Positions 22,090 to 29,347 of a DNA stretch of 32,438 nucleotides are shown in pieces. The notes below the pieces were generated by a model. It was given only the letters and a program-made list of their open reading frames with translations. It was not told where the DNA came from and made no database searches. The DNA is from an uncultured Oscillibacter sp. (GTDB taxonomy: Bacteria > Bacillota > Clostridia > Oscillospirales > Oscillospiraceae), in NCBI GenBank assembly GCA_910585385.1, contig CAJUDV010000026.1, positions 1-32,438 of the forward strand, given 5' to 3'. The stretch's first letter is position 1, and every line of letters begins with the position of its first letter. A program made the translations under genes and the position numbers.

Positions 22090-23283
22090 CTAAGCGTCTG
22101 GCTCCAGCTCTTCGTCCAGCAGCATTCGGACGCGGCTCTCCACAGTGCCGGGGCCGGTGCTGGCGTCGTAATCCACGCTGACCAGCCGGGCGCCCGGCAG
22201 CTTGCGCTGGAGAGCGGCGTACTGTCCCTTGCCGAGGATGTGCCCCGGCAGGCAGGCGAAGGGCTGGACGCAGAGGATCTTCCGGTAGCCCAGCCGGGCC
22301 CAGGCGGCGGCCTCCGCGGTGATGAGCCAGCCGTCCGCCACGGTGCAGTTCAGAGGGGCCAGTCCCTCCGCCTGCCGTTTCATTTGGGAGAGGGGCGGCA
22401 GGGTGCGGAAGCCCGCCTCGTTTAACACGTCTAACATCTCCCGCTGGACGGAGCCCAGAAAGCGGGCCAGGAGGCGGTACAGCTTCCGCTGGGGGAGGGG
22501 GCCTTTCAGAGCGTGGGAGTCCATGTAGTACAGGGCGTACCAGGTGACGCCGCCCACGCCGGTCTCACAGCCCGCCGCCGCCAGATAATTCTCCAGATTC
22601 CAGTTGCCCAGATGGCAGTACTTGGTGTAGATCTCTCCCACAATGGCTACCCGCTGGGCCGGACGGGGGACCATCTCGATTTGACGGAAGGAGGCGGCCA
22701 TCTCCCGGCAGCGGGCCAGGATGCCGCGGCGGGTAAGGAATTCCCCTTGACGGATATTGTCTCCCAGGGTTTCCATCCAGGCGCGCCACAGCGCTTCCGC
22801 CTCGCCTGGATGGGCTTCGTAGGGCCGGGTCTGGTTGCGCAGGATGGCCAGCGTGTCTCCCCATACGGCGGCGGCCAGGGCGCGGCGGATGGTCCCCGGG
22901 GTGATGGGCAGCCCGGTGTCCCGGTCGATGCCCCGCACATTCAGGCTCAGCAGGGCCACCTCCGGGTATCCGGCCTTGTCCAGAACCTTCCGGGTGAGGC
23001 GGATGCCGCAGGAGCCCCGGCACTCGTCCCCGGCCTGGCCCATAAGCACGCCGCATTGGGCGGGGTCGTACTTCCCGGAGTTCAGGGCGGAGAGCACCTG
23101 CCCCGCCACCAGAAAGACGGGGTAGCACAGCTCGTTGTGAAAGTACCGCAGGCCCAGGCCGGCCAGTCCCTGTTCCTCCGTCAGCAGCACAGGCTCCCAG
23201 CGGTCGGAGGCGAAAGCGTATTGCAGCAGGGGGAACCAGTCGTCCAGCAGGGCGGGGATCAGCAGAGGACGGGGAGCGGACAT
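22090..23283 (-). CDS. 2-hydroxyacyl-CoA dehydratase-like protein, paralog B
   Basis: A 397-aa protein starting MSAPRPLLIPALLDDWFPLLQYAF, with GGAGG before the ATG. It aligns end-to-end with paralog A downstream with almost no gaps; C53, C88, C92, C223 and C344 correspond. Shared blocks include LNSGKYDPAQ, DECRGSCGIRL, GVTWYALYYMDSH and KGQYAALQRKLPGARL. The two lie 58 bases apart and were probably made by tandem duplication, then diverged. Neither has a Walker or actin-type ATP motif. As a pair they could form a heterodimer like HgdA/HgdB. Its promoter is not evident; the AT-rich gene immediately upstream may have displaced it. Confidence 0.72.
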   Translation of the reverse strand: MSAPRPLLIPALLDDWFPLLQYAFASDRWEPVLLTEEQGLAGLGLRYFHNELCYPVFLVAGQVLSALNSGKYDPAQCGVLMGQAGDECRGSCGIRLTRKVLDKAGYPEVALLSLNVRGIDRDTGLPITPGTIRRALAAAVWGDTLAILRNQTRPYEAHPGEAEALWRAWMETLGDNIRQGEFLTRRGILARCREMAASFRQIEMVPRPAQRVAIVGEIYTKYCHLGNWNLENYLAAAGCETGVGGVTWYALYYMDSHALKGPLPQRKLYRLLARFLGSVQREMLDVLNEAGFRTLPPLSQMKRQAEGLAPLNCTVADGWLITAEAAAWARLGYRKILCVQPFACLPGHILGKGQYAALQRKLPGARLVSVDYDASTGPGTVESRVRMLLDEELEPDA

Positions 23284-23416
23284 GGCGGGGCCTCCTTTCG
23301 GTGGTTCAGAGCGTGCTGCAGCGGATAAGAAGGAGGATAGATGCGGCTGCCTCTGCCGCTGACAGATGTCTTGGAAACTGATTTACATAGGCCGTTTTGC
23401 CGCCACTGTTTTCCAC

Positions 23417-25198
23417 TCAAATCCATCCCTTTTTTTCAATACGGGCCAAATCGTCTCCAGACGGTTGCTCCCTATCAACGGCTGAAGAAATGTTCTTATA
23501 GTTACGATCCCACTTATTTAAAAGCGCTATAATGGAATCGGAGATCCGAATATCCCGTTTTGTAATCGAATCCAAATCCCATTCGGTTGTTTTTGATGTC
23601 CCAATCGCCTTTGTAATGGCTATTTGGGAGGCTGCATATTCTTTTTTCTTCTTGCTGAAATAACCGTTGCCAGCTATAATATTTAGTCTCTTTTCAAATG
23701 GCAGCTTATTGCCGATATGTTCAATTTTTTCTTTTATAGTAGCATCGGACATATCCGGAAAATAATTGGTCTGCCACTTTTGAGGGAAAATATGCTCAAT
23801 TTCCCAGCGTGCTGGGAGCAGTTCCTTTTGTTGTTCATAGGCGAGGATTTTTAGTAGCATCCGGACAACATTGCGGTTCGGATTTTGAATATGCAGTTCT
23901 AACTGGCTTGTATCAATATCCTTAAAATGAAATTCGGGAGTATCTGATGATACAATTGCGGAGTTTAATTTCAGAATATCTGGTTTGACAGCATTAATAC
24001 TTGGGATCATCAGATACTTTGTCATTAACTCCATTAGCAGCTTATTGAGAAACAGACCAAACTTGATCTCAAAATCATCCCTTTTACGATAGCATACATA
24101 ATAAATGACAACGGGATATTTCCAGAACTCATTCGGATATGAACTCAACGTATCCAGAGACTGTTTGATTTTGGCGTTTTTAGACCATGACTCGCCCTCA
24201 ATTTCCGCTCCCGTATTTACGACGTTCCACAGATTCAAAATCACAAAGAGCGTGTCTAACAGGCTGGGATTATATAATTTTTCAAATTTGTTGGCAGCGT
24301 AGTATTTCCTTACACCGGGAATGGTTGTTTTGATGTCCTGCTCTAAAGCGCGCAGGTAAAACATGTTATAATAGAAGAGTTGCTGTATACTTTCATTTGC
24401 CGCAGACGCCTGCTCGTCCAGATCTTTCCAGCGTTCAATAAAAGCCGTTTTATCGTCTGCATTAAGTTGATTATAGATTTTTGCCTTAAAAATATCTGCA
24501 TCGGAAAGCGGCAGACCTCTGTCGTTCAACGTAGAGAAAATAGTCAATGCTGTATCCTGTGTGTCCGCGGTAATTGGCAACAGGATTGCCTGATTCAGCA
24601 GCGCGTAAATAAACTGATAGACCATCAATGGGTTTTCCTGGGAATGCTTATCAAACAGTGCCTGAAAATGGCGATAATTTTTTGAATAATTATCTTTGGC
24701 GGTTTCATTAGCTTCTCCCGTCTCCAAGATCGCCCTTAGTGTATTGTTTCCTTCGTTATTTACCACACGGGAGGTTAAAAGGATATTTTTATAGTCCACA
24801 ATTCCGGTCAGCTTATTTGTTCTCCAGATGGCGGGTTCAATTTTTCCTATAAAATTATTTGCCTCGGCAGTCCTTTCCGAAGCCTGTGTTGCGGTTAGTT
24901 TTGTATAAATTGCGCGTAACAGCAAGAACAGCGATGTTATACGCTGCTGACCATCAATAATTTCCTGTTCCGAGTCTTCATTTTCATACGATACTATGCT
25001 GCCAAGGAAATAGGACCCATCGCGTTCAGTGCCTCCGCTGATGGCTGAAAATTCCCATAGGTCTTCAAAAAGCGTTTCGACCTGTTCATCTGTCCATGCA
25101 TAGGGGCGCTGATATTCCGGAATTACAAAAGGCTTAGATTTCCCACTGCCAAGAAGAGCCTCTACGCTTTGTTTGTTGACTTCTATCGTCGTTGGCAT
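23417..25198 (-). CDS. GmrSD-type DUF262/DUF1524 nuclease, candidate phage-defence protein
   Basis: A 593-aa protein with two recognisable ends. The N-terminal DUF262 (GmrS/ParB-like) domain has IPEYQRPYAW (residues 26-35) and the IIDGQQR nucleotide-site motif (80-86). The C-terminal DUF1524 (GmrD) HNH domain has WEIEHIFPQ with E468-H469, and HIGNK with N497. In GmrSD of E. coli CT596 these activities cut glucosylated-hydroxymethyl-cytosine DNA; here both halves are in one chain and the target is unknown. AAGGAGG precedes the ATG. Base composition is visibly AT-rich and codons differ (ATA, TTA, AAA common) from all neighbours, so it was probably acquired. No methylase, toxin or other defence gene adjoins it. 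Confidence 0.88.
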   Translation of the reverse strand: MPTTIEVNKQSVEALLGSGKSKPFVIPEYQRPYAWTDEQVETLFEDLWEFSAISGGTERDGSYFLGSIVSYENEDSEQEIIDGQQRITSLFLLLRAIYTKLTATQASERTAEANNFIGKIEPAIWRTNKLTGIVDYKNILLTSRVVNNEGNNTLRAILETGEANETAKDNYSKNYRHFQALFDKHSQENPLMVYQFIYALLNQAILLPITADTQDTALTIFSTLNDRGLPLSDADIFKAKIYNQLNADDKTAFIERWKDLDEQASAANESIQQLFYYNMFYLRALEQDIKTTIPGVRKYYAANKFEKLYNPSLLDTLFVILNLWNVVNTGAEIEGESWSKNAKIKQSLDTLSSYPNEFWKYPVVIYYVCYRKRDDFEIKFGLFLNKLLMELMTKYLMIPSINAVKPDILKLNSAIVSSDTPEFHFKDIDTSQLELHIQNPNRNVVRMLLKILAYEQQKELLPARWEIEHIFPQKWQTNYFPDMSDATIKEKIEHIGNKLPFEKRLNIIAGNGYFSKKKKEYAASQIAITKAIGTSKTTEWDLDSITKRDIRISDSIIALLNKWDRNYKNISSAVDREQPSGDDLARIEKKGWI

Positions 25199-25315
25199 CT
25201 TGATTGCCTCCTTATATCCTGCTGTCAGTTCCTTTTGATGTATTTTAGAGTATATCGAAATATCAAAATTTTTAGAGTGAAATAAGATGGGAATACAGCG
25301 TTTTATGACACTTGC

Positions 25316-26677
25316 TTATCCTTGTTTGGACATCAGAACCACCGCCTCCACATGCCTTGTCCCCGGGAACATGTCCACGGCGCAGGCCCGGTCCGCCCGG
25401 TAGCCGAACCCGGCGAAGATCTTTACGTCCCGGCCCAGGGTGGCGGGGTCGCAGGAGACGTAGACCACCCGCTCCGGCCCCATGCCGGCGATGGAGGCGA
25501 TGACCTCCGGGCTGAGGCCCTTCCGGGGCGGGTCCACGGTGACTACGTCCGGCCGCGGGCCCTGGGCCTCCAGCCGGGCGGCCGCGGCGGCGGCGTCGGC
25601 GCAGAAAAACTCCGCGTTTTCAATGCCGTTTCGGGCGGCGTTCTCCCGGGCGTCCGCCACGGCGGGGGGGACGATCTCTGCACCAAGGGCCCGTTTGGCC
25701 CGCCGGGCCAGGCACAGCGTGATGGTGCCGGTGCCGCAGTAGAGGTCCAGCACCGTCTCCCGGCCCGTCAGGCCGGCGTATTCCAGCGCCTTGTTGTAGA
25801 GGGATTCCGCCTGGGCCCGGTTCACCTGGTAGAAGGAGGGAACCGACAGCTTGAACTCCAGGCCGCAGAGGGTGTCCATCAAGTAGTCCCGGCCCCAGAT
25901 GGTGCGGTATTTGTCCCCCAGGACCACATTGCCGGGGCGGGTGTTGGTGTTCAGCACCACGCCCACAGTCCTAGGGGCGGCGGCCTGGATGAGGGCCGCC
26001 AGCTCCGGCTCCCGGGGCAGCTGCTTCGCGTTGGCCACCACGCAGCACAGGCTCTCGCCCGCGGCGTTGACCCGGACGTAGATGTGCCGCACCAGCCCCC
26101 TGCCGGTGGACTCGTCGTAGGCGGAGACCTTGTAGCGCCTCATCCAGTCCCCCACGGCCCCGGCGGTGCGGTCGGAGACCTCCGACTGGATGAGGCAGCG
26201 GCCGATGGGCACCACCTCATGGCTGCGGGCGCGGTAGAAGCCGATGGAGCCGTCAGGGCCCACGGGGTACTGGCTCTTGTTGCGGTAGTGGGCGGGCTCC
26301 TTCGCGCCCAGGATCTCCTCCACCGGAACATCCGCGCCGCCCAGGCGCTTTAGGGCGTCCTGTACCCGCCGGCGCTTGGCCCAAAGCTCCTCCGGGTAGC
26401 TCAGGTGCTGGAAGTCGCAGCCGCCGCACCGTCCGAAATAGGGACACTCCGGCGCGGCCCGCTCCGGAGAGGGGGTGTGAATCTTCACGATTTCCCCGGC
26501 GCAGCTGGATTTCATCACTTTTGTAATCCGCAGGTCGATGGTTTCTCCCCGGACGGCCCGGGGCACGAAGACCACGGCGCCGTCCAGGCGGACGACGCCC
26601 AGTCCCTCGCTGGAGTAGCCCTCCACGGTGCCGGTGCAGATGTTTCCTCTTTGCAGGGACTGGCGCGGTTTTTCCAT
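25316..26677 (-). CDS. rlmD: 23S rRNA (uracil-C5)-methyltransferase, RlmD/RumA family
   Basis: A 453-aa S-adenosylmethionine-dependent enzyme that makes 5-methyluridine in 23S rRNA. Residues about 8-65 form the TRAM RNA-binding domain. C78, C84, C87 (ECPYFGRCGGC) and C161 (IGRC) match the iron-sulfur ligands. The methyltransferase core shows VLDLYCGTGTITLCLARRA, VTVDPPRKGLSPEV and the nucleophile region VYVSCDPATLGRD. In many Firmicutes one such enzyme (RlmCD) modifies both U747 and U1939, so the exact site is uncertain. It ends 117 bases before the start of the AT-rich nuclease gene. Confidence 0.93.
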   Translation of the reverse strand: MEKPRQSLQRGNICTGTVEGYSSEGLGVVRLDGAVVFVPRAVRGETIDLRITKVMKSSCAGEIVKIHTPSPERAAPECPYFGRCGGCDFQHLSYPEELWAKRRRVQDALKRLGGADVPVEEILGAKEPAHYRNKSQYPVGPDGSIGFYRARSHEVVPIGRCLIQSEVSDRTAGAVGDWMRRYKVSAYDESTGRGLVRHIYVRVNAAGESLCCVVANAKQLPREPELAALIQAAAPRTVGVVLNTNTRPGNVVLGDKYRTIWGRDYLMDTLCGLEFKLSVPSFYQVNRAQAESLYNKALEYAGLTGRETVLDLYCGTGTITLCLARRAKRALGAEIVPPAVADARENAARNGIENAEFFCADAAAAAARLEAQGPRPDVVTVDPPRKGLSPEVIASIAGMGPERVVYVSCDPATLGRDVKIFAGFGYRADRACAVDMFPGTRHVEAVVLMSKQG

Positions 26678-26835
26678 AGGCGGACCTCACTTTAACAATA
26701 ACAATAGTATGGAGCGCTGCGGGGCGGTCGCCGCCCCTTTTCCGCGGCGGCGCGGATCTCATAGCGGAGATATTTCGCCGGGGCCTCCAAAAGAGAGTCG
26801 GCCGCGGGATAATGACAGGGGCCGGCGGAGAGGGA

Positions 26836-26866
26836 AAGCGGAAGGCAGCAGCCTTCCGCTTTTTTG
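26836..26866 (-). terminator. Hairpin after the metallo-hydrolase gene
   Basis: AAGCGGAAGGC (26836-26846) pairs with GCCTTCCGCTT (26851-26861) around AGCA. The T-run is complete on the + strand side (T6) but on the - strand, where the gene is, it is only TTT before CCC. It is probably still the terminator. Confidence 0.6.
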
Positions 26867-26870
26867 AGGC

Positions 26871-28478
26871 TTACGCGTCCCACTTCTCCAGCAGCAGCCG
26901 CAGCTGGTCGGCGAATTTCGCAAGGGACTTGTTGTCCCGCCCCTTGCTGCGTTTGATGGACTCGTTGAGCATAGCTCCCACGGAGACCAGCCGCTCGTAG
27001 GCGGCGGAGGCCCGCACCCCTCCGGGTGTCGCCTTGGAGACCTTCCGCTCCGGCAGGTAGCCGGGGGCCAGCTGGGTGTTGGCAGCCAGATCGTAGACCT
27101 CGGTGTACTGGGGCGCGTGGGCGGGAATCCCCATGCCCTCCAGCGTCTTGGCAAAGAAGGGAGCCACCTCCCGGTCGCCGTGGACCACGAAGACGTGCTG
27201 GGGCTTGGGCTCCTGGAAGCCGCTGATCCACTTGAGCAGGTGGTCCCGGTCGGCGTGGGAGCTGAGGCCCGTGAAGTTCTCCAGATGGGCCTGAACGGAG
27301 ATCTCCTCGCCGAAGAGCTTCACGCTCTTGGCCCCCTCCAGCAGCTGGCGGCCCAGGGTGCCCTCCCCCTGGTAGCCCACGAAGAGGATGGTGCACTCCG
27401 GCCGCCAGAGGTTGTGCTTGAGGTGGTGGCGGATGCGGCCGGCGTCGCACATGCCGGAGGCGGAGATGATGACCTTGGGGGTGGGGTCCTCGTTAAGGGC
27501 CTTGGACTCCTCGCTGGTCTCCGTCAGCTGGAGGTTGGGGAAGCGGAACATGTTGGTGCCCTTGCGGGTCAGCCACACGGCGTCCAGGTCCATGTAGCCC
27601 CGGAGGTCGCCGTCAAAGATGGTGGTGGCCTTCTTGGCCAGGGGGGAGTCGATGTAGACCGGGAAGTCCGGATTGGAGCGCACCATGTGCTGTTCCTTGA
27701 TTTCCCGGATGAAGTACAGCAGCTCCTGGGTGCGGCCCACAGCGAAGGAGGGGATAATGACGTTGCCGCCCCGGGCCATGGTCTTGTCGATGATCTTGGC
27801 CAGATTGTCGGTGTAGCCCCACTGCTCCGGGTGGTTCCGGTCGCCGTAGGTGGACTCCATCACCACGTAGTCCGCGCCGGTGATCTGCACCGGGTCCCGG
27901 ATGACGGGCTGATTGATGTTGCCGATGTCGCCGGAGAAGACGATGCTCTTCTTCACGCCGTTCTCCTCCAGGTCCATGGCCACGAAGGCGGAGCCCAGCA
28001 GGTGGCCGGCGTCGGTGAACTCCACGTCCACGCCGTCGCAGAGGTGGACGAACTGGCCGTACTCGCAGACATCCAGGAACTCCGGCACCCGCTCCGCGTC
28101 CGCCACGGTGTAGAGTGGCTCCGTCCGGGGGGCGCCGGAGCGCTCGCCCTTGCGGTTTTTCCACTCGGCGTCCTGCTCTTGGATGTGGGCGGAGTCCAGC
28201 AGCATGATCTCCAGCAGCTGGGCGGTGAGGCGGGTGGTGAGGATGCGGCCCTGGAAGCCCTGCTTGATGAGCATGGGGATGCGGCCGGAGTGATCGATGT
28301 GGGCGTGGGTCACCAGCACGTAGTCGATGGTGTTGGCGGCGAAGGGGAACTCGCCGTTGGAGACCTCGTCCCGGCCCTGCTGCAAACCGCAGTCGATGAG
28401 GATGTGCTTGCCGTTGATCTCCAGACAGTGACAGCTGCCGGTCACGCATTGGTCCGCGCCGAAAAAGCTGAGCTTCAT
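26871..28478 (-). CDS. Beta-CASP metallo-beta-lactamase-fold hydrolase (RNase-like)
   Basis: A 535-aa protein of the family that includes archaeal CPSF and bacterial RNase J relatives, expected to cut RNA using two zinc ions. Motif 2 HAHIDH gives H58, H60, D62 and H63; TDAGHLLGSAF supplies the next histidine; the beta-CASP part has VIIPSFAVGRTQELLYF, VIISASGMCDAGRIRHHLK and the GLSSHADRDHLLKW and HVFVVHGDREVAPFFAKTL motifs near the C-terminus. A roughly 60-residue tail (RSKGRDNKSLAKFADQLRLLLEKWDA) follows. It is not RNase J itself, whose layout differs. AAGGAGG precedes the ATG. The promoter at 28534-28562 faces that of a small membrane protein. Confidence 0.9.
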   Translation of the reverse strand: MKLSFFGADQCVTGSCHCLEINGKHILIDCGLQQGRDEVSNGEFPFAANTIDYVLVTHAHIDHSGRIPMLIKQGFQGRILTTRLTAQLLEIMLLDSAHIQEQDAEWKNRKGERSGAPRTEPLYTVADAERVPEFLDVCEYGQFVHLCDGVDVEFTDAGHLLGSAFVAMDLEENGVKKSIVFSGDIGNINQPVIRDPVQITGADYVVMESTYGDRNHPEQWGYTDNLAKIIDKTMARGGNVIIPSFAVGRTQELLYFIREIKEQHMVRSNPDFPVYIDSPLAKKATTIFDGDLRGYMDLDAVWLTRKGTNMFRFPNLQLTETSEESKALNEDPTPKVIISASGMCDAGRIRHHLKHNLWRPECTILFVGYQGEGTLGRQLLEGAKSVKLFGEEISVQAHLENFTGLSSHADRDHLLKWISGFQEPKPQHVFVVHGDREVAPFFAKTLEGMGIPAHAPQYTEVYDLAANTQLAPGYLPERKVSKATPGGVRASAAYERLVSVGAMLNESIKRSKGRDNKSLAKFADQLRLLLEKWDA

Positions 28479-28533
28479 AGGGGAAACCTCCTTGCAGATT
28501 TCTTGTGAGATAGAGACACAGCTGTTTTATATC

Positions 28534-28562
28534 AGTATATCACAAGTGGGGGCCGAGAACAA
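28534..28562 (-). promoter_or_regulatory. Promoter of the metallo-hydrolase gene
   Basis: On the - strand: TTGTTC (28562-28557), 17-base spacer ending TGA, TATACT (28539-28534), an extended -10. The 12-mer TGTGATATACTG is identical to that in the divergent promoter at 28632-28660. Confidence 0.55.
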
Positions 28563-28631
28563 GGGTGGCATTCGGTAAAAGTGTCGAAAATTTGGAGGAG
28601 GCATTTTGCCGGCTGGAGCGGAAAAATGTGC

Positions 28632-28660
28632 TTCCCTTTTGGCGGGACATGTGATATACT
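28632..28660 (+). promoter_or_regulatory. Promoter of the 61-aa membrane protein gene
   Basis: TTCCCT (28632-28637, a poor -35), 17-base spacer ending TGA, TATACT (28655-28660). The extended -10 likely compensates. The start codon is about 50 bases downstream. Confidence 0.5.
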
Positions 28661-28715
28661 GCATATGGTATACAAAATTCAAGAAAATGGACGATGGAAA
28701 GGGGAGGAACCTGGT

Positions 28716-28901
28716 ATGAGCAAAACCGCAAGCATGGTTATGAAGATCATCGGGGCCAGTCTGGCCTTCGCGGCGGTGGTCTGTCTGCTGATCGGCGGCT
28801 GGCACGACCTGTCCGTGGGCTGCTGCGGCATGAAGAAGCGGCTGAGTAAGCGCTTCCGCTCCGAGTACGACGACTACGCCGACGAGGAGCTGTTCAGCTG
28901 A
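28716..28901 (+). CDS. Small single-helix membrane protein, unknown
   Basis: The ATG at 28716 follows GGGGAGG and gives 61 aa. Residues about 8-27 form a membrane helix (VMKIIGASLAFAAVVCLLIG), followed by a short loop with a CC pair (VGCCGMKKR) and an acidic tail SEYDDYADEELFS. An in-frame ATG at 28581 would add an unsupported N-terminus ahead of the promoter. It has its own promoter and terminator. I do not know the family. Confidence 0.72.
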   Translation: MSKTASMVMKIIGASLAFAAVVCLLIGGWHDLSVGCCGMKKRLSKRFRSEYDDYADEELFS

Positions 28902-28916
28902 CGGCTGGAGAATGGG

Positions 28917-28952
28917 GAGGCCCCGGTCCTTTTGGGACCGGGGCCTCGTTTT
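28917..28952 (+). terminator. Terminator after the 61-aa gene
   Basis: GAGGCCCCGGTCC (28917-28929) pairs with GGACCGGGGCCTC (28935-28947), then GTTTT. A 13-bp stem. Confidence 0.9.
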
Positions 28953-29122
28953 CCGCATGGGAGTCCTGCCGGATTTGGGCCGCGGCGCGCAGGATGCGTG
29001 TATACGTCCCGGCGCTTCTCAGCATGCGCGCTTTGGCAGGCGGCGAATTTGCCGGAAAAGCAAAAGAGAGGCCTCCGCCTCTCCAATTCACCGGCCAGGG
29101 GCAAAAAAGGACAAAATCTCCC
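28953..29122. other. Intergenic stretch before the rpoB promoter
   Basis: No gene seen. It contains one hairpin, GAGAGGC/GCCTCTC (29066-29072 with 29077-29083), without a T-run, and a shorter one, CGGC/GCCG near 29041-29054. Nothing matches rplL or rplJ, the usual genes upstream of rpoB. Confidence 0.6.
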
Positions 29123-29151
29123 TTGACAACCCTGGCAGGGCATGGTAAAAT
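29123..29151 (+). promoter_or_regulatory. rpoB promoter
   Basis: Consensus TTGACA (29123-29128), 17-base spacer ending TGG, TAAAAT (29146-29151). It is the best promoter in the window and drives rpoB without an upstream ribosomal gene. Confidence 0.88.
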
Positions 29152-29153
29152 AA

Positions 29154-29347
29154 ATCACTTATGTGATAACTGAAGATGAAACCCCATTCTCATCTCTGCT
29201 CACAGTATAGCACATTCCCCATGGCAATGCAAGAGCGGAATGGAGAGTTTTTAACAACCTATCCGCGTGTATCACAAGCTGGCGCTTTCAGAGAAACAAC
29301 GCGCGCCGCCGGACAGAGCGGGGCGGAAGAAAGGTGAATTTGAGAAG
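29154..29347 (+). promoter_or_regulatory. rpoB 5' leader with hairpins
   Basis: About 190 bases lie between the probable start of transcription and the ATG. At the start site is ATCAC-TTAT-GTGAT (29154-29167), an operator-like palindrome. Downstream are AGATGA/TCATCT (29174-29179 with 29190-29195) and CATTCC/GGAATG (29213-29218 with 29237-29242). No terminator-like element is seen, so control, if any, would be through the palindrome or translation. Identity with known leader families is not recognised. Confidence 0.5.

Noticed and set aside
25199..25300. Promoter for the GmrSD-like gene
   Set aside because: Many AT-rich hexamers are present, but none pairs with a -35 at 16-18 bases; AT-richness makes chance matches likely.
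27117..28508. A 463-codon open frame antisense to the metallo-hydrolase gene
   Set aside because: Low-complexity valine/leucine/histidine/glycine text typical of a reverse-complement shadow.
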